Source: Candidatus Dormiibacterota bacterium (lineage in GTDB: Bacteria; Chloroflexota; Dormibacteria; Aeolococcales; Aeolococcaceae). Taken from it: 64,000 bases of DNA. The stretch lies in the NCBI GenBank assembly GCA_003153505.1, contig PLZA01000031.1, positions 1-64,000 on the forward strand, written 5' to 3'. The notes beneath the pieces are model-generated. The model saw only the letters and a program-made list of their open reading frames with translations, had not been told where the DNA came from and ran no database searches. Position numbers and translations under genes: made by a program. Shown here one piece after another: positions 9,677 through 17,487 of this stretch (within the stretch, counting starts at the first letter, position 1; every line of letters begins with the position of its first letter).

Positions 9677-9691
9677 ATTGAGATGAAGCGC

Positions 9692-9720
9692 GGGGAGCCT
9701 CGCTGATGCGGGGCTCCCTT
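9692..9720 (+). terminator. Hairpin terminator
   Basis: Arms GGGAGCC (9693-9699) and GGCTCCC (9712-9718) enclose a 12-base loop and are followed by TT only. The hairpin lies 16 bases after the stop of the preceding small gene. The short T-run makes it a weak classical terminator, but its position fits. Confidence 0.5.
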
Positions 9721-9959
9721 AGCGCCGAGGGCTGAAAGAACTCAGCCAGGTCCATCCAGGGTGCGATGACACGCCAGAGAGCGACGGTCGAGCCAGCTTG
9801 GTGATCGGTATAACATGATGGTCGTCTTCGCCAGAGTGGGGGACTCAAACGGAGTGGCGTACAGAGCCGAACGTTCGAACTGTGTGAGCGTACTTTCGGC
9901 TGACACAAGCGCTAGAGTTGCGCGCGAACCAGCTTCTCTGCTGACGCCAAGGAGCGCAA

Positions 9960-10544
9960 ATGGGTGCCCTTCAGGTCCTTCCCGTGCACGAAGATGATCA
10001 GGACAGGGCTTTCGCCACCCTCCTGGTGGCGTTCGCAGCCGACCCAGTCGAACGCTGGCTGTATCCAGAGGCGCATCAGTATCTGACGCATTTCCCGACC
10101 TTTCTTTCGGCGTTTGGGGGCAAGGCGTTTGCCGAGAAAACTGTGTGGCGGCTCGGCGCGTTTTCCGGCGTGGCCCTCTGGTTGCCACCGCACGTGAACC
10201 TGGACGGCGACGCTATCGTCGCCGTGCTGACGGGGACAGTTGCACCGGCAAAGCATGACGATGCGTTTGCGGTACTCGGCCAGATGGACGATGCCCACCC
10301 GAAAGATCCGCATTGGTACCTACCGTGGTTCGGGGTCGACCCAATCGTGCAGGGCAGAGGCCTCGGCGGCGAGCTGATGGAGCACTGCCTCAAGGTCGTC
10401 GATGAGGATCATCTGCCCGCATATCTCGATTCCCCCAATCCCAGGAACATCGCCTTCTACCAGCGTTTCGGGTTCGTTGTCACTGGCGAGGCCCAAGCCG
10501 GGGCTTGCCCGCCCATGATCTCCATGCTGAGGCATGGGCGATAG
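9960..10544 (+). CDS. GNAT-family N-acetyltransferase
   Basis: The 194-residue protein shows the GNAT fold, which transfers an acetyl group from acetyl-CoA to an amine. The acetyl-CoA-binding motif A is WYLPWFGVDPIVQGRGLGGELM at about 120-141. It is followed by PAYLDSPNPRNIAFYQRFGF, the motif B strand and helix with the usual 'N...Y...GF' pattern. The N-terminus is FATLLVAFAADPVERWLYPE, typical of GNATs of unknown substrate. The gene stands alone, with its own 280-base upstream region containing a CGAACGTTCG palindrome at 9868-9877. Confidence 0.82.
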   Translation: MGALQVLPVHEDDQDRAFATLLVAFAADPVERWLYPEAHQYLTHFPTFLSAFGGKAFAEKTVWRLGAFSGVALWLPPHVNLDGDAIVAVLTGTVAPAKHDDAFAVLGQMDDAHPKDPHWYLPWFGVDPIVQGRGLGGELMEHCLKVVDEDHLPAYLDSPNPRNIAFYQRFGFVVTGEAQAGACPPMISMLRHGR

Positions 10545-10806
10545 AGCTGGCGAGTGATCGGGCTGCAGCGGTGCGAGGCGATCGCCGAGGTGGTGACGCG
10601 TTGAGGTCCCACGCGTCTGCCGAGATCCTGATGACGATCAGATCCATGCCATCGCGGTCATCGGAGCGGTGAACGCTCTTGTCACCGGGACGCCGATCTC
10701 CTTGCGTCGGCGCGCATGGCGGCGTCAACATCAGCTCCGTTGCCGACTTCGAGGACCGCCAGGACGCACGACCTGCACGCAGGGTCGACGTGCAGGTCGC
10801 TCTTTG

Positions 10807-11631
10807 TTACACGTGGAAGATGTAAACAGCCCCAATCATCGACGTCCTCGAAAAGTGTCCTACCAACGCGGTGGAGCCCGAGATGGCGACCGGGGAGCCG
10901 AACCCTTGGTGAAGAGTGCCATCCGACGCGCTCAATATCTTCAGCTGGGTCCAAGTCGTCCCCGATTGGACGAACACGTATGCCGCCCCGCGATGCCGAG
11001 GGAGGAACGGCAGTGGCGCTCCAATCACCGCGGTGGAACCGGAGATGGCCACCGAGTCACCGAAATCGTGGAAACTGCTATCGGAGCCGATGAGTTCCGC
11101 CTGCTGCGACCAGGTCGTCCTCGAGCGCACGAATGCGTAGGCAACCCCGACCCCCGAATTCTTGCCAGCAGCGCCGATCACCGCGGTGGAACCGGAGATC
11201 GCCACCGCGCGCCCGAAGCCGTCCGTCGCCGCGCCGTCGGAGGCGGTGAGCTCGGCCTGCTGGGTCCATGTCGTGACCGAACGCACAAATACGTAGGCCG
11301 CGTTCTTGCCATACACGCCGCCAGGCGAGTCGGTCCCCACCACTGCGGTCGACCCGGAAATGGCCACGGAGAAGCCGAAAAAGTCGGGTGACACACCGTC
11401 CGAGGCGGTGAGCTCAGCTTGATGGGTCCAGGTCGTCCCTGAGCCCACGAAGACCTCGGCCGCCCCGACATGTGAACCTCTTGAACAGTTACTGCACAGG
11501 CCTGGCATTGCGACCATGTGGTGGCAAGTACACCTGCGCTGACGCACCCTGGCCCAGGTTGTACTTTTTCGCGTGAACCTCCACCTCCGACGCTGGGTTG
11601 CGACGTATGGGACCCTTCTCCACACGAGCAT
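10807..11631 (-). CDS. FG-GAP repeat protein, N-terminus degraded
   Basis: From about residue 55 onward there are four repeats of roughly 50 residues built on TASDG..xDxFGxSVAISGSTAVVGA, each preceded by AxVFVxSGTTWTQQAEL. These are FG-GAP beta-propeller blades of secreted or surface proteins. The first 54 residues (Arg, Trp and Cys-rich) do not look like a signal peptide or a blade and probably result from a frameshift or truncation. A propeller usually needs seven blades, so the gene is incomplete. It ends AVYIFHV, and 262 bases without a recognisable gene lie beyond. Confidence 0.55.
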   Translation of the reverse strand: MLVWRRVPYVATQRRRWRFTRKSTTWARVRQRRCTCHHMVAMPGLCSNCSRGSHVGAAEVFVGSGTTWTHQAELTASDGVSPDFFGFSVAISGSTAVVGTDSPGGVYGKNAAYVFVRSVTTWTQQAELTASDGAATDGFGRAVAISGSTAVIGAAGKNSGVGVAYAFVRSRTTWSQQAELIGSDSSFHDFGDSVAISGSTAVIGAPLPFLPRHRGAAYVFVQSGTTWTQLKILSASDGTLHQGFGSPVAISGSTALVGHFSRTSMIGAVYIFHV

Positions 11632-11744
11632 GCTGTCACCAGACCCACGCCGACTCAGGATGTGAGCAGGCCGACGGTTACATTGGTGAGCGGGGTGCTC
11701 AACGACAAAAGAGCAGAGCGATGAGCGATCGGATTGGGCCTATG

Positions 11745-12163
11745 GACGCCTGTGGATGTGGACGCGATTCCAATGGATTCCGATCAGCACGCAGCCAGCA
11801 GTGCTCCTCGCTGACCGGCCGGACCTGGCGGCACCGGGTGATATGGCGCGCCGGAGCATAGCCTCGGGATCGTCGACGATCATCAGCATCCTCGTCGTAG
11901 TTCCGCCCACGGACTCGTGACAGTGGTTTGCATGGGCCGGTGAATCGTCCGCGACCCACAAGGGCGCTCCTTCAACAGAGAGCTGCGACCACGGCCTCGT
12001 GGTCGTCGGTGCCGCCGACGCGGTACTCCTCAACGGCCCCGAACGCCGCCTTATAGAACTCGATCGCGGCCCGTCCGCGCCGAACTGAGAGTTGTGGCAC
12101 GACGCGAGCTGTTGCAACGGGAGGAAAGACGCTTCCAGATCCGCTCATGTTCGGCCCCGACAA
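11745..12163 (-). pseudogene. VOC (PhnB/glyoxalase-like) superfamily protein, frameshifted
   Basis: In one frame 12163-11975 reads RVVPQLSVRRGRAAIEFYKAAFGAVEEYRV and stops soon after HEAVVAAL. The neighbouring frame then continues the same family: LSVEGAPLWVADDSPAHAN and GGTTTRMLMIVDDPEAMLRRAIS. The break falls in GCTCTCTGTTGAA near 11980, where a restored CTCTCT would rejoin the frames. A second shift near the C-terminus scrambles the expected 'HGW..G...DPFGHHWEIGRP' end, of which only WNRVHIHRRP is left. VOC proteins bind metal and small ligands; this copy should be non-functional unless the breaks are sequencing errors. Confidence 0.7.
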
Positions 12164-12243
12164 GAGATTTGCGTTGTATGCACCGTTGTGAGTATCGAGG
12201 GCCGCTTCGACAATGCGTTGATCGAGTCGCTCTCGACTCGAAG

Positions 12244-13419
12244 TCAGGACCCCCCAGAGTCTCTATGAAACCAGGGGCCTTCCTCTCTCACGTCAGCCTG
12301 GTTGCCTGCAGACGACCCAGGCAGCCGGTACAGCTGCCGCGCGTTGTCCTCGAAGATGCCCGCGGCGGTGACGTCCTTCCACTCCTCACTCACCGTCTCG
12401 CCGAGTGTCTCGCGCACGGTCTCCCACGCGTCACGGAGCACCACCGATCCGAACCAGTGGCTTTCGGGCAAACCATGACCATCGCTTCCGACCGTGATCC
12501 TCCCGGCCGGAGCCACGTCAAGGAGGCGCAGCAGACGATCTGCGGTGGTCGCCGGGCTAAAGAGGTTGCACAGCGAGAACTCCGTCCACACGCGCGGACG
12601 GACACTGGCCAGGTATCCCGCATGCTCGTGCCACGGATACGACGCATGGATGAGCACAACGTCTGTGCTCGAGCCCTCAGCGGTGCGAAGCACCTCGTCG
12701 AGCAGCAGCGGGTCCGACTCGGCAAGGCGGATCTCCGAGTCGCCGAACCCAGTGTGCACCTGCAGCGGCCGGTCCAATTCTGCGCAGCGACCGAGCGCGT
12801 GGCGGAAGAGGAGGTCGCGCAACGCTTTCCCGCTGCGTCGCAGCGGTACCCCAACCGCACGGTCGGCGGCCAGCCCACGCTCAGCCTGCGCCAGCGATGC
12901 AGACGGGTCCACCGCCAGCCCGGTGCGATACGCGAGCACCGTCTTGAACCCCACCGCACCGTCGCGCACCTGGCTTTCCATGAAGGCGTCGACATCGTCC
13001 ACCACCTCGCGGGCGCCGCACCCCTCAGCCAGCAACGCGTCGATGACGGGCTCGAGGCGTGCCAAGTCCCATACGGGAACACCCGACAGATCCGCGTACG
13101 CTGCAGCGCCGCCAGGCGGAGAGCCCTGCCACCCGGCGTCCATGACCATCCCCGCTGTTCCGGAGTCGGCAAACAGCGCACGCACATAGCCTGGCCAGTC
13201 CGCGACAGCCGCGTCATCGCGGGCCGCCACGGCGTCCCCCGGCGCGCATCCCAGGTGACGAGCCAGACGCACGCGTAGCATCTCGGTGGCCAACCGCGTC
13301 GGCGCCAGCCTCAGCCGCCGGCTATCGGCTTCTTCCCCCTCCGCGACGTCGAGTGTGAAGCCGGCGAGGTCCAGCGGTTCGAACGCAAGCGGGAAGGGAT
13401 GGACGTGGTCATCGATCAT
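12244..13419 (-). CDS. FluG-type amidohydrolase
   Basis: This 391-residue protein has the metal-dependent amidohydrolase (TIM-barrel) pattern: HVHPF at residues 4-8, a Lys in GAVGFKTVLAYRTG, His in LQVHTGFGD, His in VVLIHASYPWHEH, and Asp in ITVGSDGHGLPESHWFG. These are the usual metal ligands and catalytic base. The family corresponds to the N-terminal half of fungal FluG, whose C-terminal half is a glutamine-synthetase domain. A GS-like gene lies in the same operon here. The ATG overlaps the stop of the permease gene by 4 bases. A role in hydrolysing an amide or a cyclic intermediate is inferred. Confidence 0.85.
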   Translation of the reverse strand: MIDDHVHPFPLAFEPLDLAGFTLDVAEGEEADSRRLRLAPTRLATEMLRVRLARHLGCAPGDAVAARDDAAVADWPGYVRALFADSGTAGMVMDAGWQGSPPGGAAAYADLSGVPVWDLARLEPVIDALLAEGCGAREVVDDVDAFMESQVRDGAVGFKTVLAYRTGLAVDPSASLAQAERGLAADRAVGVPLRRSGKALRDLLFRHALGRCAELDRPLQVHTGFGDSEIRLAESDPLLLDEVLRTAEGSSTDVVLIHASYPWHEHAGYLASVRPRVWTEFSLCNLFSPATTADRLLRLLDVAPAGRITVGSDGHGLPESHWFGSVVLRDAWETVRETLGETVSEEWKDVTAAGIFEDNARQLYRLPGSSAGNQADVREEGPWFHRDSGGS

Positions 13420-14912
13420 CCAAGGAGCTTTGCGTCTTCGCCACCCTCCTCACCGAGGATCGAGCCGATGCGCGCCACGGCAGCTGGATTCTGCACCCGC
13501 AACATGATCACCGCGGCGATCCCGATGACGAGCCAGAGCGCCGTGAGGTATGGCGTCAGGTTCAGAGGGAACGGAGGCTGCGGGTACACCGATCCGTAGA
13601 ACGCGGCACCGAAGACCACCGCACCGATCAGCGGTACCAGCGCATGCAGCAGCGGGTTGTAACTGGCCTTGGTTCGCCGGAAGAACACCATGCCTCCGAG
13701 GCACAGCATGATGTAAACGAGGATCACCGCCAATGTCCCGAGCGTTGCGTAGAAGAAGTAGATCGTTGTCGTTGCGCCACCGAAGGCAGCCTGCGGGTAG
13801 ACGAATCCGATCAGGGCGGCGGCAGCCGTTGCGACCAACGCGACGGTGACGGTGGCGTTGACGGGAGTCTTGAACCGCCGATTCGTCTTCGAGAACCAGC
13901 CCGGCAGCACTCCTTCGCGGCCCATTGCGAACAGCGTGCGCGCCGCAGCTGTGGCGCACGCCAGGCAGACGATGAAGGCGGAGAGCATGCCCCCGATCTC
14001 GATGAGCGTCGGGAACGGGCCGCCGACGAACTTGCTGGCAACGGTCTTGAGCGCGAAGGAATCGGCCCCGGCTGCAGCTCCGTTGTTGACGCCGAAGCCG
14101 ACTGTGATCGCGTACGTGGTGAGGAGGTAGAAGACGATTGCGAAGCCGGTGGCGGCGATGATCGCAATCGGGATCGAGCGGCGCGGGTTGGAGGTCTCCT
14201 CGCCGAAGTCGGCCGCGGTCTCGAACCCGATGTACGACGTGACCCCGAGGATGATCCCGTAGAACACCCCGTTGAAGCCGCCCGACACCGTGTGGCCGAA
14301 GGTGAAGGGCTCGAGCGTGTTGCCGCTGGCGCCGCCCTTGCCGACGACGAAGAGGTCGACGAGGATGATCACCGCGATGGTGATCGCGCCGACAACCAGT
14401 TGGACCGTCGTTGTGACCTTGATCCGGATGATCGACAGCACGACGAGGAGCGCCATGCCCAGGAGGAAGAACGGGAACCAGAGGTTGGCGTTCAGGCCGA
14501 GAAGGTTGATGGCCAGGCCGGCCACGCCCGCCATAGTCATCGGGACGAAGCATGCCAGGCCAAAGGCGTACAGCCATCCCGCGATGAAGCCGCCCTCCTT
14601 GCCGATGCTCCGCGAGGCATACGTGTAGGCGTATCCCGCCGACGCCATGCGCCGCGTGAACCCGATGATGACGAAGGCGAGCGCGAGCACCCCGACCCCG
14701 CCGAGGAGGAACGCGAGCGGTGTGGATCCCCCGGCCACCAGGGCGACGCCGGGCACATTGAGGAGCATGGCCATGCCCGGCGCGAGCACCGAAACCGAGA
14801 TTGCGATGGCGTCCCACGTGCTGAGCGCACTGCGCGCGAGCGTGTTCTCCCCGCCGGTGACCACGGCGGGCCCGGCAGCCATTACCGGCTCAGGGCCCCT
14901 TGTGACAGTCAT
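13416..14912 (-). CDS. APC-superfamily amino acid/amine permease
   Basis: The 498-residue protein has about 12 hydrophobic segments and the APC signature early on: the broken first helix AISVSVLAPGMAMLLNVPG, then RRMASAGYAYTYASRSIG and GFIAGWLYAFGLACFVPMTM. The conserved segment GVTSYIGFETAADFGEETSNPRRSIPIAI is the hallmark of the AAT/APA subfamilies, which take up amino acids or polyamines by proton symport or exchange. It overlaps the Dabb gene upstream and the amidohydrolase downstream by 4 bases each. It likely brings in the substrate processed by this cluster. Confidence 0.9.
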   Translation of the reverse strand: MTVTRGPEPVMAAGPAVVTGGENTLARSALSTWDAIAISVSVLAPGMAMLLNVPGVALVAGGSTPLAFLLGGVGVLALAFVIIGFTRRMASAGYAYTYASRSIGKEGGFIAGWLYAFGLACFVPMTMAGVAGLAINLLGLNANLWFPFFLLGMALLVVLSIIRIKVTTTVQLVVGAITIAVIILVDLFVVGKGGASGNTLEPFTFGHTVSGGFNGVFYGIILGVTSYIGFETAADFGEETSNPRRSIPIAIIAATGFAIVFYLLTTYAITVGFGVNNGAAAGADSFALKTVASKFVGGPFPTLIEIGGMLSAFIVCLACATAAARTLFAMGREGVLPGWFSKTNRRFKTPVNATVTVALVATAAAALIGFVYPQAAFGGATTTIYFFYATLGTLAVILVYIMLCLGGMVFFRRTKASYNPLLHALVPLIGAVVFGAAFYGSVYPQPPFPLNLTPYLTALWLVIGIAAVIMLRVQNPAAVARIGSILGEEGGEDAKLLG

Positions 14913-15262
14913 CGCCTCTCCTCCGCCTCGTGCTTGCGATCCTCAGGGATGAGAACCGTGTCGGTGTCCAGGAAGTAGTCGAACGCCAGGGGGGTGCAGC
15001 CCCGCTCCAACAGCCAGCCATGGAACGCCTGATGCACCGGGTGCTGCTGGTACGCTTTGAGTTCGTCCGCGCCGGCGAACTCCATGTAGAGCAGGCGCGA
15101 GTAACCGTTGGTCCGCGCACCGGTCAGATCGCTGCCGAAGCGCAGCCGTGTCATCCTGCCAATCGCGGCCGGCCACGCAGCCACCTGCGCGCGCATGTCG
15201 GCCGCGTCCGGCTCCGAGAGCTCCTTGGGAAAGGCGAACAGCACGATGTGCTGGAGCGTCAT
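14909..15262 (-). CDS. Dabb (stress-responsive alpha-beta barrel) family protein
   Basis: The 117-residue protein begins MTLQHIVLFAFPKELSEPDA, the strand of Dabb-domain proteins ('xxHIVLFKxK'), and continues LRFGSDLTGARTNGYSRLLYMEFAGADELKAYQQHPVHQAFHGWL. The motif 'L..Y..HP.H..F' is typical of the family. Members are small dimeric barrels; a few act as cyclases or monooxygenases, and most are uncharacterised. It lies 3 bases after the GS-like gene and overlaps the permease gene, so it belongs to the same operon. Its function here is unknown. Confidence 0.85.
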   Translation of the reverse strand: MTLQHIVLFAFPKELSEPDAADMRAQVAAWPAAIGRMTRLRFGSDLTGARTNGYSRLLYMEFAGADELKAYQQHPVHQAFHGWLLERGCTPLAFDYFLDTDTVLIPEDRKHEAEERR

Positions 15263-15265
15263 CGG

Positions 15266-16780
15266 TCAGTAGACCTCGAAGTATTCACGCATTTCCCACT
15301 CGGAAACAACCTGCCCCTCGGGCGTTGGGTTCTCGGCGAGCGCGGCCTCGTAGCGGGCGTTCTCGGCGCGTTTCATCATCACGTAGTAGTCAACGAACGC
15401 ATCACCGAACTCGCGTCGGAAGAGCGCGTCGCCCTCGAGTGCATCGATGGCGGCTCCAAGAGATGTCGGCAGCAGCTCGGCGTCCTCCGCGTACGGATCC
15501 GCGGCGACCGGCGGCGGCGGCGATATGCCGCGGTTGATGCCGTCGAGCCCCGCGACGATATTCGCCGCCATGTAGAGGTAGGGGTTGGCCGCCGGCTCGC
15601 CGAGCCGGTTCTCGATGTGTGTGCCCTTGTCGCCGATACCGCCCTGAACGCGCACCATTGCACCACGGTTCTCCAGCGCCCAGCCGATGCGGTCGGGAGC
15701 GAAGGAGTATGGGCGGAACCGTCCGTAGCCGTTGACCGTTGGCGTGGTGAATATGGTCATCGCCTTGGCGTGCTCGAGCAAACCGCCGACGAACTGACGC
15801 CCAACTGGCGACAGCATCTCGGTCTCTGACGCGAAGGCGTTTTCCCCACTGGCGGTGTCGACGAGCGACTCGTGGAGATGCCATCCAGACGGGAAGAAGT
15901 TCGGCAGTCCGGGCCAGCACATGAATGTGGCCAGCAGCCCACGGCGGCGGCAGATCGCCTTCACTGCGGTCCGGAACATGATCATGGCGTCAGCCGCTAC
16001 CAGTCCGGTCAAGGGACTGAAGGTGAACTCCATCTGCCCGGGACCCCACTCATCCTCCATCGACCGGGGCGGCAGGCCGATGTCGTACAGGCCGTCGCGC
16101 AACGCGCTGACCGTGCTCTCGACGCCATCGAGCCGGGTTTCGGAGAGGAATTGGTATCCTTGCTCGAAGACCTCGACCGCCGGTGGAGGCGGCGGGGCGC
16201 CCGTCTGGTCCAGGCCGATGCGATCGCTGGTCAGGCGAACGATGTAGTACTCCACCTCGAGCCCCGCGGTGTACGCGTAGCCGGCCTTGTCGAGTCGCTG
16301 AAGCTGTTGGCGCATGATGGCGCGCCCATCGAGCGGCACCGGCCTGCCGTTGCTGAAGTAGACATCACAGAGCACCCAGCCGGTGCGATCCGCCCAGGGC
16401 AGGATTCGAAAGGTCGATGGGTCGGGCACGATAACCACGTCAGGGAAACCGGTGAATTCCTCGATGCCAAAGCCACCGCCTGCGCCGAACGCGGGCGGGA
16501 ACACGGCGTTGGCGGTGTCGAGGCTGTAGATCGCGCCGGAGAAGTCCGCCCCATTGCTCATCGCCGCGATCGCCGCCTCGGCCGAGAGGAACTTGGTGCG
16601 TGGCACGCCGTGTTGGTCGACAAGCACAACCCGGACCGTGCGCAACCCCTTGTCGCGAATCTCGGCCGCGACCTTGCTTGCCGCCTCGAGCTGCTCGTCG
16701 GTGTGGAGTCCGTGCTTGGCGACGAACCCGGGCGTGCCGATGCCGTAGTCGGTCGTGGTGCGGTCGTTCTCCTGGTTCAC
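15266..16780 (-). CDS. Glutamine-synthetase-family gamma-glutamyl ligase
   Basis: The start is taken as GTG 16780-16778, which overlaps the Lrp stop by 4 bases. A longer open frame upstream is Arg/Pro-rich shadow of the regulator. The 504-residue protein carries the GS catalytic fold, which uses ATP and glutamate to amidate ammonia or an amine. Visible motifs are GLEVEYYIVR (metal site), DEWGPGQMEFTFSP, SGWHLHESLVD, RVQGGIGDKGTHIENRLGEPAANPYLYMAA. There is no adenylylation Tyr motif as in GlnA. It resembles PuuA/IpuC/FluG-type ligases. With an amidohydrolase, a permease and a class II amidotransferase around it, it probably glutamylates an imported amine. Confidence 0.88.
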   Translation of the reverse strand: MNQENDRTTTDYGIGTPGFVAKHGLHTDEQLEAASKVAAEIRDKGLRTVRVVLVDQHGVPRTKFLSAEAAIAAMSNGADFSGAIYSLDTANAVFPPAFGAGGGFGIEEFTGFPDVVIVPDPSTFRILPWADRTGWVLCDVYFSNGRPVPLDGRAIMRQQLQRLDKAGYAYTAGLEVEYYIVRLTSDRIGLDQTGAPPPPPAVEVFEQGYQFLSETRLDGVESTVSALRDGLYDIGLPPRSMEDEWGPGQMEFTFSPLTGLVAADAMIMFRTAVKAICRRRGLLATFMCWPGLPNFFPSGWHLHESLVDTASGENAFASETEMLSPVGRQFVGGLLEHAKAMTIFTTPTVNGYGRFRPYSFAPDRIGWALENRGAMVRVQGGIGDKGTHIENRLGEPAANPYLYMAANIVAGLDGINRGISPPPPVAADPYAEDAELLPTSLGAAIDALEGDALFRREFGDAFVDYYVMMKRAENARYEAALAENPTPEGQVVSEWEMREYFEVY

Positions 16781-17352
16781 ACGGCCCCCCCGTGCTGCAG
16801 CGCATGACTGTCGAGGGCTGACCGCATCGAGTCGATCAGCTGGGTGGCGAACGATTTCGGCTGCATCTCGGCAAGGGTCAGCAGAGTCTCGGTGCGCTGC
16901 ACACCTGGAATCTGCCAGACCCGCTCGAGCAGCAGTTCGCGGAGATGATTGTGGTCGCGTACCAGGAGGCGCGCGAGCAGGTCGATGGCGCCGGTGACGA
17001 CGGTGATGTCCGTCACCTCCGGAAGCGCTCGCAGCGCCTCGATGACGGGGCCCTGAGGGTGACCCTGCACTGCGGTGATTGTCAGGTAGACGGTCACCGG
17101 ATAGCCGGCCTCGGCCCACCCGATGTCGACGCTGTAGGAGCGGATCACTCCCGAACGTTCCAGCCGAGCGATGCGCTCGCCAACAGCCGGTGGCGACATC
17201 CCGAGGTCACGGGCCAGACGGCGCTGTGACATCCGCGCGTCGGTTGCGAGGAGGCGCAGGAGATCGAGATCGACGGCGTCCAACACAACCGGCCGGGAAG
17301 GCCGTGCGACGACGTCGACAAGACCCGAGAGGGGAGCGGTCGCGTCAGCCAT
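16777..17352 (-). CDS. Lrp/AsnC-family transcriptional regulator
   Basis: The 191-residue protein has an N-terminal helix-turn-helix (LDLLRLLATDARMSQRRLARDLGMSPPAVGERIARLERSGVI). The C-terminal RAM/AsnC ligand-binding domain reads VYLTITAVQG, LRALPEVTDITVVTGAIDLLARLLV and IPGVQRTETLLTLAEM. Lrp-type proteins sense amino acids as octamers. It is the first gene of the five-gene minus operon, overlaps the ligase by 4 bases, and faces the aminotransferase operon across 135 bases. It is therefore the likely controller of both arms in response to the pathway's substrate. Confidence 0.9.
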   Translation of the reverse strand: MADATAPLSGLVDVVARPSRPVVLDAVDLDLLRLLATDARMSQRRLARDLGMSPPAVGERIARLERSGVIRSYSVDIGWAEAGYPVTVYLTITAVQGHPQGPVIEALRALPEVTDITVVTGAIDLLARLLVRDHNHLRELLLERVWQIPGVQRTETLLTLAEMQPKSFATQLIDSMRSALDSHALQHGGAV

Positions 17353-17487
17353 TTGTTAGCTGAGTGCCTCCTCGCACTTGCCATTCGCGCCACATTTCGG
17401 CAACATTCCCTATCAGGCGAGCCGTATCGGCGGGCAAAGGCTACCGGTCGCGTTACGCAATGTCAAGAACGCCGCAGGAGACGCTTC
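17353..17487. promoter_or_regulatory. Divergent promoter region of the nine-gene cluster
   Basis: These 135 bases separate the Lrp operon from the aminotransferase operon. A GCAGGAG site at 17474-17480 precedes the aminotransferase ATG. AT-richer stretches such as CACATTTCGGCAACATTCC are the most likely promoter or Lrp contact zone, but I cannot assign exact -35/-10 elements or operator arms. Confidence 0.45.

Noticed and set aside
9868-9877. SOS/LexA box at the CGAACGTTCG palindrome
   Set aside because: The actinobacterial LexA site needs four spacer bases between the CGAAC and GTTCG arms; here the arms are fused.
13644-14978. Long 444-residue plus-strand frame opposite the permease gene
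   Set aside because: It is highly charged, lacks any domain and mirrors the GC-rich codons of the permease on the other strand.
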